DNA of 64,000 nt, taken from positions 43,318,722-43,382,721 of the forward strand of contig OX365952.1 in NCBI GenBank assembly GCA_947247005.1, read 5' to 3'. Source of the stretch: Spisula solida (taxonomy: Eukaryota; Mollusca; Bivalvia; Venerida; Mactridae). The translations under genes and the position numbers were made by a program. The notes under the pieces were generated by a model. It was not told the origin of the DNA and searched no databases. It saw only the letters and a program-made list of their open reading frames with translations. Shown here in pieces: positions 26,438 through 39,000 of the stretch; the stretch's first letter is position 1, and every line of letters begins with the position of its first letter.

Positions 26438-26566
26438 ATAGCCTTTATTTGCCAGTCAGCTTTCTGCTGAAATATGGCAGGCATATACATGTGTGCCTCC
26501 ACCCGGATTTGAACCCGCCAGATTAGACGACAAGCGCGCTAACCACTGAGCTACGGAAGCCACGGG
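26438..26566 (-). mobile_element. tRNA-derived SINE
   Basis: On the minus strand it has a tRNA-like head: TCCGTAGCTCAGTGGTTAGC (A box) and GGGTTCAAATCCGGG (B box). The body ends in GCAGAAAGCTGACTGGCAAA, TAAAGGCTATG. A second copy is at 36912. The acceptor stem pairs poorly and the anticodon loop is oversized, so it is a SINE and not a tRNA gene. Confidence 0.75.
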
Positions 26567-27189
26567 AATAGGAACATATGTCCTTATCCAGGAAGGGAGG
26601 AACTTGCTCCAGGAATTGATTAGAAACTATGTGTTCTCGGTGAGGCAAATGTTTAAACACATCACGAAAAACATAAAAGGAAATCTTTTTGTCATTTTAC
26701 AGTAATGGTCATTATTCGAAACCAGTTTCATCTTCAATTGATGGATTTTAATAAAAACAATCGATCAAATCATGACCACATCAGTAAGATATTTATTTAT
26801 TCATATTCCAAATTTTTACCAGATCCCTTCATAAGTAGTTGAGAAATAATGAACACTAGGTGTTGCGTTAAGAGGTGTGATTAGGTGTACGATTGGACGC
26901 TTGAGGGAAAGGAGTGTCGGTAAATGTCTAATCTGCAAAATGGTGGGTGCTAGTAATTTAAGAGTGACGACAAACAGTCCCGTGGCCACGCAGAGGCACA
27001 AGTGCCTCGTTACAAATTTGAGAAATTCCCCAAATAAGCATGCATGTCTTTTAAGAAAAAACGCCTCAAAGATACCCTACACAATATTAGCCTCGGTGCG
27101 TTTGTGTATCTGAAAACGTACCTGTCTTATGTTTAGAGTTGAACTAGCCCGTGTACTATTATGTACACCATCACTAGCTTAAAATGGGA

Positions 27190-28070
27190 TCGACATGTGC
27201 ACTCTTATAGAGTCATGTAGCATCTGACTGGTACAGCTAGTAATTCTGTAGTCTCCATTGACAGAAGCGAGCGACACGTCGTTGAACAGCCTCGAGTTGA
27301 TTGATACTATTATTACGTGCAGTTTTGTTTGGGTCGGCCGCACTAGCAACTGGTAGCTGTATCCTTTGATGTCCTTGGTCTTTCTCACTGTTGCTATGGT
27401 GGCTGATTTACGCCATATTGTATTATGGCTTTTTTGCCACCACACGAAGATACGACAGAGTTGATGTTTATAGTATTTTTGCATCGAGTACAAGGGTATT
27501 GCAGGACAAGTCGTCCGACAGGTTTGCACCAAGCTATTCCCTTTTTTTACTGTACAGGTCTTTTCTATAAATGTTTAAGTGGGCTTGATTGGTGTTTTCT
27601 TTTTCGTGGTGTTTGGGTTGAATGCCATCACCCAGTCGATGTCCCTCTTTTGCAGCTTTTCTAATTTAATAGCACATAGAGTAGCCCGTATCTTCTAGTA
27701 CAAGAGGATATATATAATTATATCGTCTGCAAACAAGCAAGAGGTGGACTTCACTTATTCAGGTAAGTCGTTGATTAGGCTAGGAAGAGCAGAAACCAAA
27801 GACAGGCTCCTGGGGGAACTCTCTATAGGCAACGAGCGTGGAGTAAAGACTTGCAACCTGTTGGGATGTGTGGCGAAAGAAACTCATAATCCTGCTCAGC
27901 ACGTTTCCTCTAAGTCCATAGCATTTAGAGATTTGCCTGTCTGACGAAGCATGGTAGCTAGTCGTTGGTGAGGGACTACGTCAAACGCATTGCTGAAGTC
28001 GAGTAGCACGTATTCGACCAGCGCATCATCGTCAATTGCCTGGGCGAAATCTTGGAGGGTGACTCAAAAG
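27190..28070 (-). pseudogene. Decayed LINE reverse transcriptase relic
   Basis: Conceptual minus-strand translation in shifting frames shows reverse-transcriptase landmarks in order. These are VLLDFSNAFDVVPHQRL (motif A) around 27995-28045, YGLRGNVLSRIMSFF then TSQQV near 27870-27910, LFADDI (motif C) near 27725, and LEAVQRRVARFC of the C-terminal region near 27270-27300. Stops and frame changes lie between all of these. The motifs differ from the LINE at 55.5 kb, so this is a different family, probably CR1/Jockey-like with the VQRR-ARF signature. It is an old, immobile copy in the intergenic region downstream of the GT92 gene. Confidence 0.7.
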
Positions 28071-29772
28071 TAACAGACGGTCCGAGGATCTTTTCTTCCT
28101 AAATCCTTGTCGAGTGTCACTTAGGATGTTATATCAGTAGAATAGTTAAAACCTTTATCTGGTAGTGTTTGACATGTTGCAGGATCTTCAGCGGCAGCAG
28201 GTGGAGGTTAGGGATATTGGCTTCACATCTTTCTATCGAAGTTGGTCGGTTCGTGATGAACAGGTAGAGGGTAATTTCAATTTCAGCTCCACTATTTGAA
28301 TAACCAGGGGAGCTAGTTGCCGGCGTTGGCCTAATGGCAAAGATCTGATCTTCGTGTGATTAGCTGTGCCCCCACTCAAAATCTTCCGAACCCGGGCTTG
28401 GATCATATAGGTATTACGGTACTCTTTGGTAATGGTAAATGTTAAAATTTAGGTACCACTTCAAATATTTTCGACGCTTGGCACACTTGTTCAATGTTCA
28501 CCATCATGACCCCAATCCCTTCATAGGTGTCAAGTATTTGGTCAAAATTATCTGCCCTCATCGACTTAGAAATCCATGTTTAATTTAAGCTGCCATCTGG
28601 AATATGTTCAATGTATATTGACATATTGCATTGATACTTTACATTATCACGTCCCCGAACTATACACAGGAAATGGTAACTATATCAAGCATTTTGTTGG
28701 CTGAATTATTCGCCCCTGATTCGAGTTTAGATACCATCACATGACCCACAACCTTTAAACAGAATGTAATGCTGCAGCTATGAAGCATTTTGTTTAGAAT
28801 ATATATTGCCTTGAGTACACTTTCAAAGCACGGGCACTGAGAAGAGTGGAGCGCTCTATTCACGTTGGTTTAAATAGTACAGCTTTGTTGGTTGGGAACT
28901 ACACCATGCATCTATTCTGAGCAGAGGTCAAATACTGTGTCAAGTGTTTGTTAGTGTTGACTTCGTAATTGACTTTGTGTGACTGTGTTTATTTTCCAGT
29001 TGATATCTGACACGTTAGCATTACTCTGACTGTTGAGTCAAGGTGTTGTGCAGATATTTTGTTTCTGCAGAGTTCTTCCACGTAGTTTACGTCGTTGCTC
29101 GGGTGATGAAGAGCAGTCACTGCACATGATAACCATTGCTGTAATGTTTATCAATTATGCGCCAGTTCAGAGGTCAATATGGGAACCTGTCTTACCTTCT
29201 CTTGTGATGATGGCACCAGCGTTGATATTGATCTTACTTGACTCAAGAATAAGTGCAACGAATCAGATCACACCATATTAAACTTTTTGCCAGTAACAGG
29301 CGATATGATTGGCTATCCTTATCCTCCAATTAAATAAGATTAATATTAAATACCACCCTGTACTTCTAGCTATGCTATGGTGGTCTGATGGTATAACCTC
29401 CCTTTTAAATATTCCTTAATACAACCGTTAGGTTTGATTGCAAATGAATTATCCGAGGAACCAGTATGGTGTACACCTGTATCGGAGGCTTTACAAGTTG
29501 CTGTCTCTGTGGTTACCTGGATACGGGGGCTGTGCTTTGAGTGATGAGGTGTACTAGAGGGACCCAAATAAGCTGCAGTCTGTTGGAAAGATAGTACATG
29601 TAGAACCATAGCTTGTGGCTCCATGGCAAACAGGGATAGGACCAAAAGGCCACACACTACGACCGTCTCAGTTGAATGCAACACAAAATAATAAAGATTG
29701 GGTCAAAATTGCAATATCTACAATACAATACAATATTTTAAGTTGGATACATTTACAACAGGTGTGTTCACA

Positions 29773-31390
29773 AGATTTTCTTTTGATTTGGCCTAGTGAT
29801 TTAGTTTTTTACCTCAGATAACCCAGCAAACTTGACCTTACAATGTGAGCTGAATTCAAACGTCAAGGACACAATGTGAATTGAATACAAAGATCAAGGA
29901 CACAATGTGAGCTGAATACAAAGGCAAACAAGAGGGCCCAAAGGGCCCTATGTCGCTCATTTGTCGTCGTAGTGCATGCAAGCCCTGTGATTTGACCTAG
30001 TGACCTCACACTTGACCTACATTTTGTTGAGATGATTATTGTGACCAATTTTCATAAAGGAGGCTAAAATAGTGACCTCTAGTGAATACACAAGGATTTT
30101 CTATGATTTGATCAAGTAACCTAGTTTTTTACCGAGGATGACCCATATCAAACTTGACCTAGATTGCGTTAAAATAATAATTGTGACAAAGTTCATAAAG
30201 ATGAGGCTAAAATGGTGACCTCTAGTGACTACACAAGGTTTTTCTATGATTTGACCTAGTGACCTAGTTTTTGACCCTGGATGACCCAATATCAATCTTG
30301 ACCTAGATCTTGCTGAGATAATCATTGTGACCAAATTTCATGAAGATTCGGTCAAAATAAGGACCTCTAGTGACTACAAAGGGGTTTCCTATGATTTGAC
30401 CTTGTGACCTAGTTTTTGACCTCAGATGACCCAATATCTAAATAGACCTAGATTTTGTTGAGATGATCATTGTGACAAAGTTTCATAAAGATTAGGTTAA
30501 AATTGTGACCTCTAGTGACTACACAAGGTGTTTCTATGATTTGACCTTGTGACCTGTTTTTGACCCTGGATGACTCAATATCGAACTTGACCTTAATTTT
30601 GTTGAGATGATCATTGTGACCAAGTTTCATAAAGATTAGGCCAAAATTGTGACCTCTAGAGAGGACACAATGTTTTTCTATGATTTGACCTAGTGACCTA
30701 GTTTTTGACCTCAGATGACCCAATATCGAACTTGGCCTAGATTTTGTTAATATGATCATTGTGACCAAGTTTCATAAAGATTAAGTTAAAATTGTGACCT
30801 CTAGTGACTACACAAGGTTTTTCTATGATTTGACTTTTACCTAGTTTTTGACCCCGGATGACCCAATATCGAACTTGACCTAAATTTTGTTGAGATGATT
30901 ATTGTGACCAAGTTTCATAAAGATTAGGCCAAAATTGTGACCTCTAGAGAAGACACAATGTTTTTCAATGATTTGACCTAGTGACCTAGTTTTTGACCTC
31001 AGATGACCCAATATCGAACTTGACCTAGATTTTGTTGAGATGATCATTGTGACCAAGTTTCGTAAAGATTAGGTTAAAACTGTGACCTCTAGTGACTACA
31101 CAAGGTTTTTCTATGATTTGACCTTTTTACCTAGTTTTTGACCCCGGATGACCCAATATCGAACTTGACCTAAATTTTGTTGAGATGATCATTGTGACCT
31201 TGTTTCATAAAGATTAGGCCAGAATTGTGACCTCTAGAGACTACACAAGGTTTTTCTTTGATTTGACCTAGTGACCTAGTTTTTGACCTCAGATGACCCA
31301 TTATCGAACTTGACCTAGATTTTGTTGAGATGATCATTGTGACTAAGTTTCATAAAGATTGGGTTAAAATGGTTACCTCTAAAAACACCA
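29773..31390. repeat. ~144-bp satellite-like array, about 9 copies, inside a dispersed element
   Basis: Units of 142-145 bp begin with variants of TTTGACCTAGTGACCTAGTT and TTTGACC and include ATCATTGTGACCAAGTTTCA. Starts fall near 30119, 30261, 30406, 30551, 30695, 30839, 30983, 31129 and 31273. A degenerate copy is at 29773. The array follows AACAAGAGGGCCCAAAGGGC at about 29929, a repeat-end sequence. Minus-strand frames stay open because 144 is a multiple of three; they are not genes. A diverged copy is at 49440-49665 in the NHL gene, followed by a matching element end (CACAATGTCACTATGTGACA) near 49725. Confidence 0.85.
29842..29928. repeat. 31-bp minisatellite, left part
   Basis: Three units of ACAATGTGAGCTGAATACAA then AGGTCAAGGAC (31 bp). 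The same repeat resumes at 31391-31478 on the far side of the 144-bp array, so the array-bearing element was inserted into this minisatellite. Confidence 0.75.
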
Positions 31391-31478
31391 GGTGAGCTGA
31401 ATACAAAGGTCAATGATGCAATGTGAACTGAATACAAAGGTCAAGGACACATTGTGAGCTGAATACAAAGTCTAGGAC
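31391..31478. repeat. 31-bp minisatellite, right part
   Basis: GTGAGCTGAATACAAAGGTC and two further units, in register with the left part at 29842-29928. Confidence 0.75.
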
Positions 31479-31868
31479 ACACTTAGGAAAAGTGACACAA
31501 AAACAATTCACATTTATTGCCCAAAACAAAAACAACTAAGAACAGCTGTGCTAGTGTTCACAAAACAAAAATATACACATCTTACAAAAACAATGCATAT
31601 TTATGCATATAACTTGATGTAGCCATAAAGTAAAGTCAGAGTTTTAGATGAAAAGCAAACAAATCAAGACCAATCCAAACCACAGGATCACAAAACAACT
31701 TAAGTTTGACATCAATGTCACTATTTTAAAGAACGCAATAATCATGTATGAACAAATGACTGCAGCTTGATTATTGTATTTTGAGATTGATATCAAACAT
31801 TTCATCATGTTTCCTGATCCTATGGTCAGATCAATTTAGGCAAGAAAATGCATCAAGGTGTAGAACTA

Positions 31869-32502
31869 CAGTCAACTCTCGTTATCTCGACCGGGACCGT
31901 GGAAATAACTTTGACATAACCAAAATTCGAGATAGAATTTTCTGCATCAAAGTTGCAAGTTTACTAATTTCTTTCATTTTACGGGTCGCCGCCATATTGC
32001 TTTGTCGTAAGAACGACATATTCGTGAGAAATGCTTAATTTAATATTTATGTACATGTATTACTCTTTAATCATTGTTTACAAACAATTGTTTGAGATGA
32101 CATGTTAATTGGTGTTTGGACGCAACTCGAATCTTCAGGACCAAAGATCATGTTTGTGCACATTGTCGCAAACAAATATTTGTTCAACAATGGTAGGCGC
32201 GAAAATTACAGGTAAATCGAAGATTTGATACTGGCGAGGCGTGAAAAACAATTGAGGCTAGTCGGATACAATCAGAATTCGACCCGACTTCGAGTTGAAC
32301 AATACAATTAACGTGCGAATTAGTTAATCGGGACCAAATAAATAATTCGAGATAACGAAAAATTCAAGCCGAATTTGAGCTTTAACATCGAGATAGGTCT
32401 CGAGATTTCATATAGACAAAGGAGAAAAATCGGGACTTGAAAAAAACTTCGACATAACGGAAAATTTGATATAAGCAAGTTCGAGATAACGAGAGTTGAC
32501 TG
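31869..32502. mobile_element. 634-bp pogo/Tigger-like MITE with TA duplication
   Basis: Perfect inverted ends CAGTCAACTCTCGTTATCTC(GA), flanked by TA (31867-31868 and 32503-32504). Sub-terminal copies of CGAGATAAC / GACATAAC motifs occur inside. No transposase frame. Intergenic. Confidence 0.9.
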
Positions 32503-32840
32503 TATAACAAAGTTAAGTTTACTTTACTGATGGCTTTATTCCCATCAAGTGCACAGGTAACTGTATCATTGATAAAGAGTAAAAAATCATTGATAAAGAG
32601 TAAAAACATTTTTTTATAAAATTGATGCTATCTTAGATATTATAAATTTTATATAAAAAAAAAATTGTGTACTCTATTAATGATACAGTTACCTGTGATC
32701 AAGTGTACAGAAAAGTACAATGTACAGACATTTTGAAAACAATTTGACTAGGAAGCTTATTCCTAAACATTCTATGACTAGAATTCTGACTTGATGAAGA
32801 TTTGCTAGCAATAAGAGCATTTAAAACTTTGAACACCTTA

Positions 32841-33084
32841 AAGGGTACTGTTTTATCAAAGCACTTATGATAATCTTAAAGTTATGCTCAAATTTAAAAC
32901 TTGTGTAATTCATTAGCAGTTGCAAATTGGGATAAGGGGGTCTGTAATATTAATGATTTTTCAGTAAATGCATTGTTTCCAACTACATATGTTCATTACG
33001 TATATATGTTCAATAATTATGAAGAATTTCATTTGTGCATAACTTTACAATTTCCGTAAGTGCTCTGATAAAACAGTACCCTTA
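32841..33084. mobile_element. ~245-bp MITE
   Basis: AAGGGTACTGTTTTATCAAA, GCACTTA inverted as TAAGTGCTCTGATAAAACAG, TACCCTT. TTAA lies at the left edge. Single ends of the same family are at 2786-2808 and 7376-7396 (GCTTTGATAAAACAGTA). Confidence 0.7.
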
Positions 33085-33649
33085 GAATCATAACTTAAAA
33101 GAGTATAATACTATTTGTAAAAATACTAGGTAACATATCCTTGTGTTCGCTGTTAATAAAACACCACAATATCAGTCTTATAGCAACTAATAACGAGATC
33201 GTATTTCTTTCAATAGTGAAGATCCTACAGCTTGATGCATACATGTTAGTGGAGTGAAACATATACTACAAAATTCTCTTAAAATGGGTGTTCCTAGTGG
33301 AGCAAACTTTACGTTTTAGGTGTAAGATCAGTCAGTTATTAACCAATTACTCTATAGTAGGGCTGGGAACCGCCAAGAAAAAGATACCGGGGTATACCAA
33401 GATTTTTCCTCAAATACCACAGTATACCAACTTTATTATAAGACTTACAGTCATGGTAAAGTGGTCAGCATAATTATAACAGGCTATTCTTTCAGAACGA
33501 CAATAAAGACTCGTTACTTGACTAGAATTAGTGAAATAATAAGAATATGTATAATAATAACTTGATTTGATAATAGGCACGTTTGAGGCTGGACTGATAG
33601 GCAAGCAATTGTGAGAAAGTAACAAGAGATGTTAGTAAAACACAAAATT

Positions 33650-33826
33650 TATGCCCCCATGACAGCTCAATAGTCAAAAATGGTAAAAGTCACAGTGACC
33701 TTTGACCAACCTCAGAGTAAGTTTGAAGATCCTAGGCCAAAGCATTCTTGAGTTATTGAAGGGAAACCATTAGGTCTACCGACAGGTGTTCATCAAAGAT
33801 GGGGGGGGGCATAGTAATTAAAGTAG
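33650..33826. mobile_element. Dispersed repeat copy, short
   Basis: ATGCCCCCATGACAGCTCAA, GTGACCTTTGACCAAC, GGTCTACCGACAGGTG, ending GGGGGGGGGCATAG. Same family as 480-735. Intergenic. Confidence 0.6.
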
Positions 33827-34189
33827 CATGGCAATTCCTGGGGCTTCAATGGGAAAAGCATGTATAATATAGGTTGCTGTTACGACAGGGTAACTTCAAA
33901 ATAATTAGAAACAGGGACAATGTTGATACCATACAAGTATTTCAACGGTTATCGTTAATAACAGCAATACCGAACAGCTCTATTCCGTAGTATATCTATC
34001 ATTTTGACATACCTAACATAGTTCTATGAAGATAATCTACTCTGGTTGTCTATCATTACAAAATCAGTAATTATAACATGATTTTAACAGTATACTTTAG
34101 TTTGTACCACATACATTTTAAACAAGACTGCATGTGTTCAACAAAAGCTTTTGCCCCAGTGGAAGCCTTGTCCATAATAACAAGTAATT

Positions 34190-34617
34190 AAGAATTGCAA
34201 GCAATACAGAAGTCCCCTACCGGTTTTAAGCCATTTTCAATGTTTCTGTTGCCATAGCAACCACAATTTTTAGACGTGCATAATCCCCTTATTGCCCCTA
34301 TCCACATATCAAGTTTCATAAACCTAGCTTGAAAACTGTTTGAGTTATGGCAGGATCCAGATTTGGGCATATTTTCACTCTTTCTGTCGCCATAGCAACC
34401 ACACTTTTTATCTGAATCAAATTATTTTTAGACGTGCATAATCCCCTTATTGCCCCCAATCCACATACCAAGTTTCATAAACCTAGCTTGGAAACTGTTT
34501 GAGTTATGTCAGGATCCAGATTTTTTGACGGAGGGACTGACTGACTGCGGACTGACTGACAGACGGACGGAGGGCAAACCTATAGTCCCCTCCGGTCAAA
34601 AACCGGTAGGGGACTTA
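34190..34617 (+). mobile_element. Dispersed repeat with CCGGT hairpin, nested copy
   Basis: Same ends as the 3690 copy, with an internal partial duplication (TTATTGCCCC...CCACATA twice). It interrupts another dispersed repeat: AGCCTTGTCCATAAT precedes it and AATTCAATCAGGGGCCATAG follows it, and these are contiguous in the copies at 14.8 and 40.8 kb. Confidence 0.7.
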
Positions 34618-36094
34618 TTAGCAAATTCAATCAGGGGCCATAGTTTTGTTGAAATGTTGGGATAGTGCTACATGGCAGTGAAAATGTAAGGTGTTTATGA
34701 TAGTAAACAAGTTTGAAAGCAATGCCTTGATGGACTTTGAAAATACTTGAGAGTTATTTTGCAGACGTATAAACATTATCCAAAAAGTTAAATTGATGTG
34801 CAATGTGTAAAGGAGAGTTCATTAAAGGTTTTCTGTGAGTTTTATTGTAAATGATTTGGTCAATAAAAAGTTAGAGAGTCAGGCCTAAAATAAAATATTG
34901 TTTGTTTCCCCATCCCCTACCTACCCAACTAAAAAGGGCCCTACCCAAAATATTTTATTGCCCAAATTGAAATAATATTTTTTTATTAAAAATTTGAAGT
35001 GAAAATGTTAATTTTTGTTTACTGACTTCTTTCTTACCATTAAATTTAAGACTGTTGGTGTTCACCTTAAAATAATTCTAAATTTCATTATTTGTATGTC
35101 TTAACCAATAACTATCATACTGAAACGGTTCCAAAAAAAAATTTAACCCTACCTACCTACCCATTCTAAATCTGCTAGGGTCGGGATGGGGAAACCAAGA
35201 ATATTTTAAGTCGGCCTCAGTTGCATTTCTTTTCTAACACCCCTTGTAGATACTAAGTCAAAACTTCAATGATTTTATATAACAAATACAACCACTGATT
35301 ACAACAATAATGAGATCTGGCCCGGAATCAAAAACATATATCGTAACAAAGTAAAGAATCACAAACATATAACAGTAAATGACAAAACTAAGAGATCCAT
35401 TGAAATAAAAAGAATGTACATAATATCACTTAACATTTTCAAACATTTTTAACATATTTACATGTAGAGTATACACATTCACTTTTTAAAGCAGAACACA
35501 TTTTTGCAGTTTTTTTCAGGGTCCTACAGACTCAATACGTCAACAATGAAACTGTCCAACATGGCTTAAAAAAGTTAAAACTAAGAAAACATCTCCATGA
35601 AATTCTCTCTTGGACTAACTCAAATGGATCAATTTGATCCCAAAAAATATTTTCCTCTTTTTTGAAAATCAGTATAGGACATTATAATATGAACTTGCAG
35701 TACTGCACATAAATTTGCTGATACCGGTAATACCTAAACGTTTTCTGATTAACATGGTCTAAATTGTACTTTTTTTTCCAGTTTAAGCATTTTGAAATAC
35801 ACAAGCGTACAGCCATTAAAGTACACACCTAGCCGCTCAGTCTGCATACATGAACAGGTGCTTAATCGATTCCAACTCGAAACTATTTCATATTCTTCTA
35901 CAACCTGAAGTCTGTTGTACTTTCTCACAGTATGGTAGTCACATGGGAATGATGATATATCGCGAAATAAAATCTTATCACAATTTTGACACCCGTGTTA
36001 TGTTGAACAACCTTTACAATTATTGCAGTAGTTCTATCAAAGAGTATGCTGCTTGACCTGTGTTACAGCGATCACAATAGTTCGAACACCTTGA

Positions 36095-39000
36095 TCATAA
36101 TAGTTCATACACCTTGACCGTGTGTTGTAGAAGACTGACCACTACTAGTTTGTTATCTTTGGTGAGATGTACTCCTGAAGGTCGCACTATTCTATCATCA
36201 AACTCTATCATACATGTGTATGAACCATCGTGTCTATATACCTATATAATACGGAATAAGGAAAACATAAGACACATACTGTAAAATGTATACCTGAACA
36301 TGCACAGAACAAGACAAGTAATTAAAGGTACGAATCAGGTTAATGTCCTCACACTATAGAAGTCATTTTTATTTATGTTCAATGCAAGTGACACTGATCT
36401 TTGACCTAGGGACCTCAAACTCAAAAGGGGTCAATGAGAAACTACTGCACATGACCAATCTGCATACCTAGACTAAAGATCCTATATCTTAGTTAATTAT
36501 TGAATGAAACTATTTAGCCTATCGACATACAGACGGACATGTGCAAAACAATATAAATATATATCCACTTTCTAAGGGCATATTTATCAAGTATAATCTG
36601 ACTTTAATTGTTTCCGCAATGTTACTACAAAGGCAAGTATTATTTACCTGTACACGATTGTTCTTGCTATCACCAATGACAACGTTACCATAGATGTCAA
36701 CTGATAAACCAGATGGTTCATAAAAGTCATGCATACCAAATCCATATCTACCCACGGTTCTCAAAAACTTTCCTTCAAATGTAGTTATATAAACAACACT
36801 TAAACCTGCAAAACATAAAACAATTAACAGTAAGTTTATGTTTGTAAATAAAATAACAATTCTACTTTATCAATTTTTGTTTTAAAAGTTTCCACTTTAA
36901 ATTTAATTTAGGGAGTCTGCGTCTCCATAGCTCAGGTTAACGCGCTTGCCATCTAATCTGGCGACCCAGGTTCTAATATGGGCGGGGGCACTCATTACCT
37001 GCCGTATTTCAGCAGAAAGCTGAATGGCAAATAAAGGCTGTGCTTTATCTTTAGAGGACTTCCTAATATGAAACAATTTCGAACAACATAGTTTTATCGG
37101 TCTCGACACCTCATTCCTGATGGTATCCATCACAAGGGACAGAGAGAAATGAAGCTAGCATTCCCTTTTAAGTGGAGCATAATGCAACAGAAACATTATA
37201 CTCAGGTAATGGTGCAGCATTATGTAGTGAACCCTTGATTGCCTGCACATGAAGTAGACACTACCACTAGGCTATCAAGGCAGGTCAAACTGTAATACAG
37301 TCAGGTCTCGATATAACGACACCTGATATACTGACAAATGTATTATACCGACATCATATTATGGGGACAAAAGTATTAAAACGCTCTTTGTATCAATTCA
37401 GTATACTGACATTTTCGCTACAACGGCATTTATCTTGGAAACAAACAACGTCGTTGTATCGACACCTGACTGTACTTAATACCTACCTAAATCACTGACT
37501 AGAACATTGTTTTCTGAGACGGTCATGAATCTACACTTGCTGTTAGGTGGAGCAGTAGTTAGTGGGGTGTACAGGTACTTCCATACATGTGACCCATCCT
37601 GAGATATATGTACTAAAGCAGGATGATTCCAGTCTGTTTCCAACACTAACAGACACTTGGTCGGTGTCAGAACAAGGCCTGAAAAGATACAACATAGTAC
37701 AGGTATATCTCATATAAACACATGGTCGGTGTCAGAACAAGGCCTGAAACAATTAAACATAGTACAGGTATATCTCATATAAACACTTGGTCGGTGTCAG
37801 AACAAGGCTAGAAATAATTAAACATAGTACAGGTATATCTCATATAAACACTTGGTCGGTGTCAGAACAAGGCTAGAAATAATTAAACATAGTACAGGTA
37901 TATCTCATATAAACACTTGGTCGGTGTCAGAACAAGGCCTGAAACAATTAAACATAGTACAGGTATATCTCATATAAACACTTGGTCGGTGTCAGAACAA
38001 GGCCTGAAACAATTCAACATAGTACAGGTATACCTCATATAAACCCTTGGTCGGTATCAGAACAAGGTTAGAAACAATTCGACATAGTACAGGTATATCT
38101 CATATAAACACTTGGTCGGTATCAGAACAAGGCCTGAAATAATTCAACATCGTACAGGTATATCTCATATAAACACTTGGTCGGTATCAGAACAAGGTTA
38201 GAAACAATTCAACATAGTACAGGTATACCTTATATAAACCCGTGGTCGGTATCAGAACAAGGTTAGAAACAATTCGACATAGTACAGGTATACCTTATAT
38301 AAACCCTTGGTCGGTATCAGAACAAGGTTAGAAACAATTCGACATAGTACAGGTATATCTCATATAAACACTTGGTCAGTGTCAGAACAAGGCCTGAAAC
38401 AATTCAACATAGTACAGGTATATCTCATATAAACACTTGGGTCTGTGTCAGAACAAGGCCTGAAACGATTCAACATAGTACAGGTATATCTTATATAAAC
38501 ACTTGGTCGGTGTCAGTACATTGGCCTGAAACAATTAAACATAGTACAGGTATATCTTATATAAACACTTGGTCGGTGTCAGTACATTGGCCTGAAACAA
38601 TTAAACATAGTACAGGTACAGTGTAATCTGAGAAAACCGACACGTGGGAAAACCGGAATGTTGTCCAAACCGACCAAATATTTTGGTTCCGAAATTTCTC
38701 TTCTTTAACTCAATGTAAAAGCTGTTTAAAAACTGGAACCTTGCGAAATCTGAATACCGACGGCTACTTTGTCCCCCAACTAGTAATAATACACACAAAC
38801 CAAAGCTCAAATACCGAACAAACAAATTACCAAACAATCAATTTGTTAAATAACCCCAGGGAATGCGTGAAAAACTGTATAGAGAACCGTCGTAGGCCTC
38901 TGCTACGAAGGTGTTAATTGCCCATTTAAATCTTGTCGATAGAAGTGTAACGTAATAATTACCAAGGCGTGATATTTACTCTTTACTCTTTCATGTAACA

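Larger units (their letters stand above)
26192..36094. other. Intergenic, repeat-dominated region between the GT92 and NHL genes (convergent)
   Basis: Both genes end here. The interval holds a SINE, a LINE relic, the 144-bp array, MITEs and nested dispersed repeats, all listed separately. In 28100-29270, 32510-32830 and 34770-36090 I see only AT-rich sequence with short open frames and no recognisable gene. Confidence 0.6.

Noticed and set aside
26490..26566. Functional tRNA gene
   Set aside because: A and B boxes are present but the acceptor stem mismatches and the anticodon loop is too large; the shared tail with the 36912 copy shows it is a SINE.
30101..30768. Minus-strand frames of 77-106 codons with internal repeats
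   Set aside because: Translations of the 144-bp satellite units; open because the period is a multiple of three.
38372..38626. Repetitive 84-codon frame (SVRTRPETIQHSTG-like repeats)
   Set aside because: Only a translation of the 65-bp tandem array; the unit is not a multiple of three, so the frame is not maintained.
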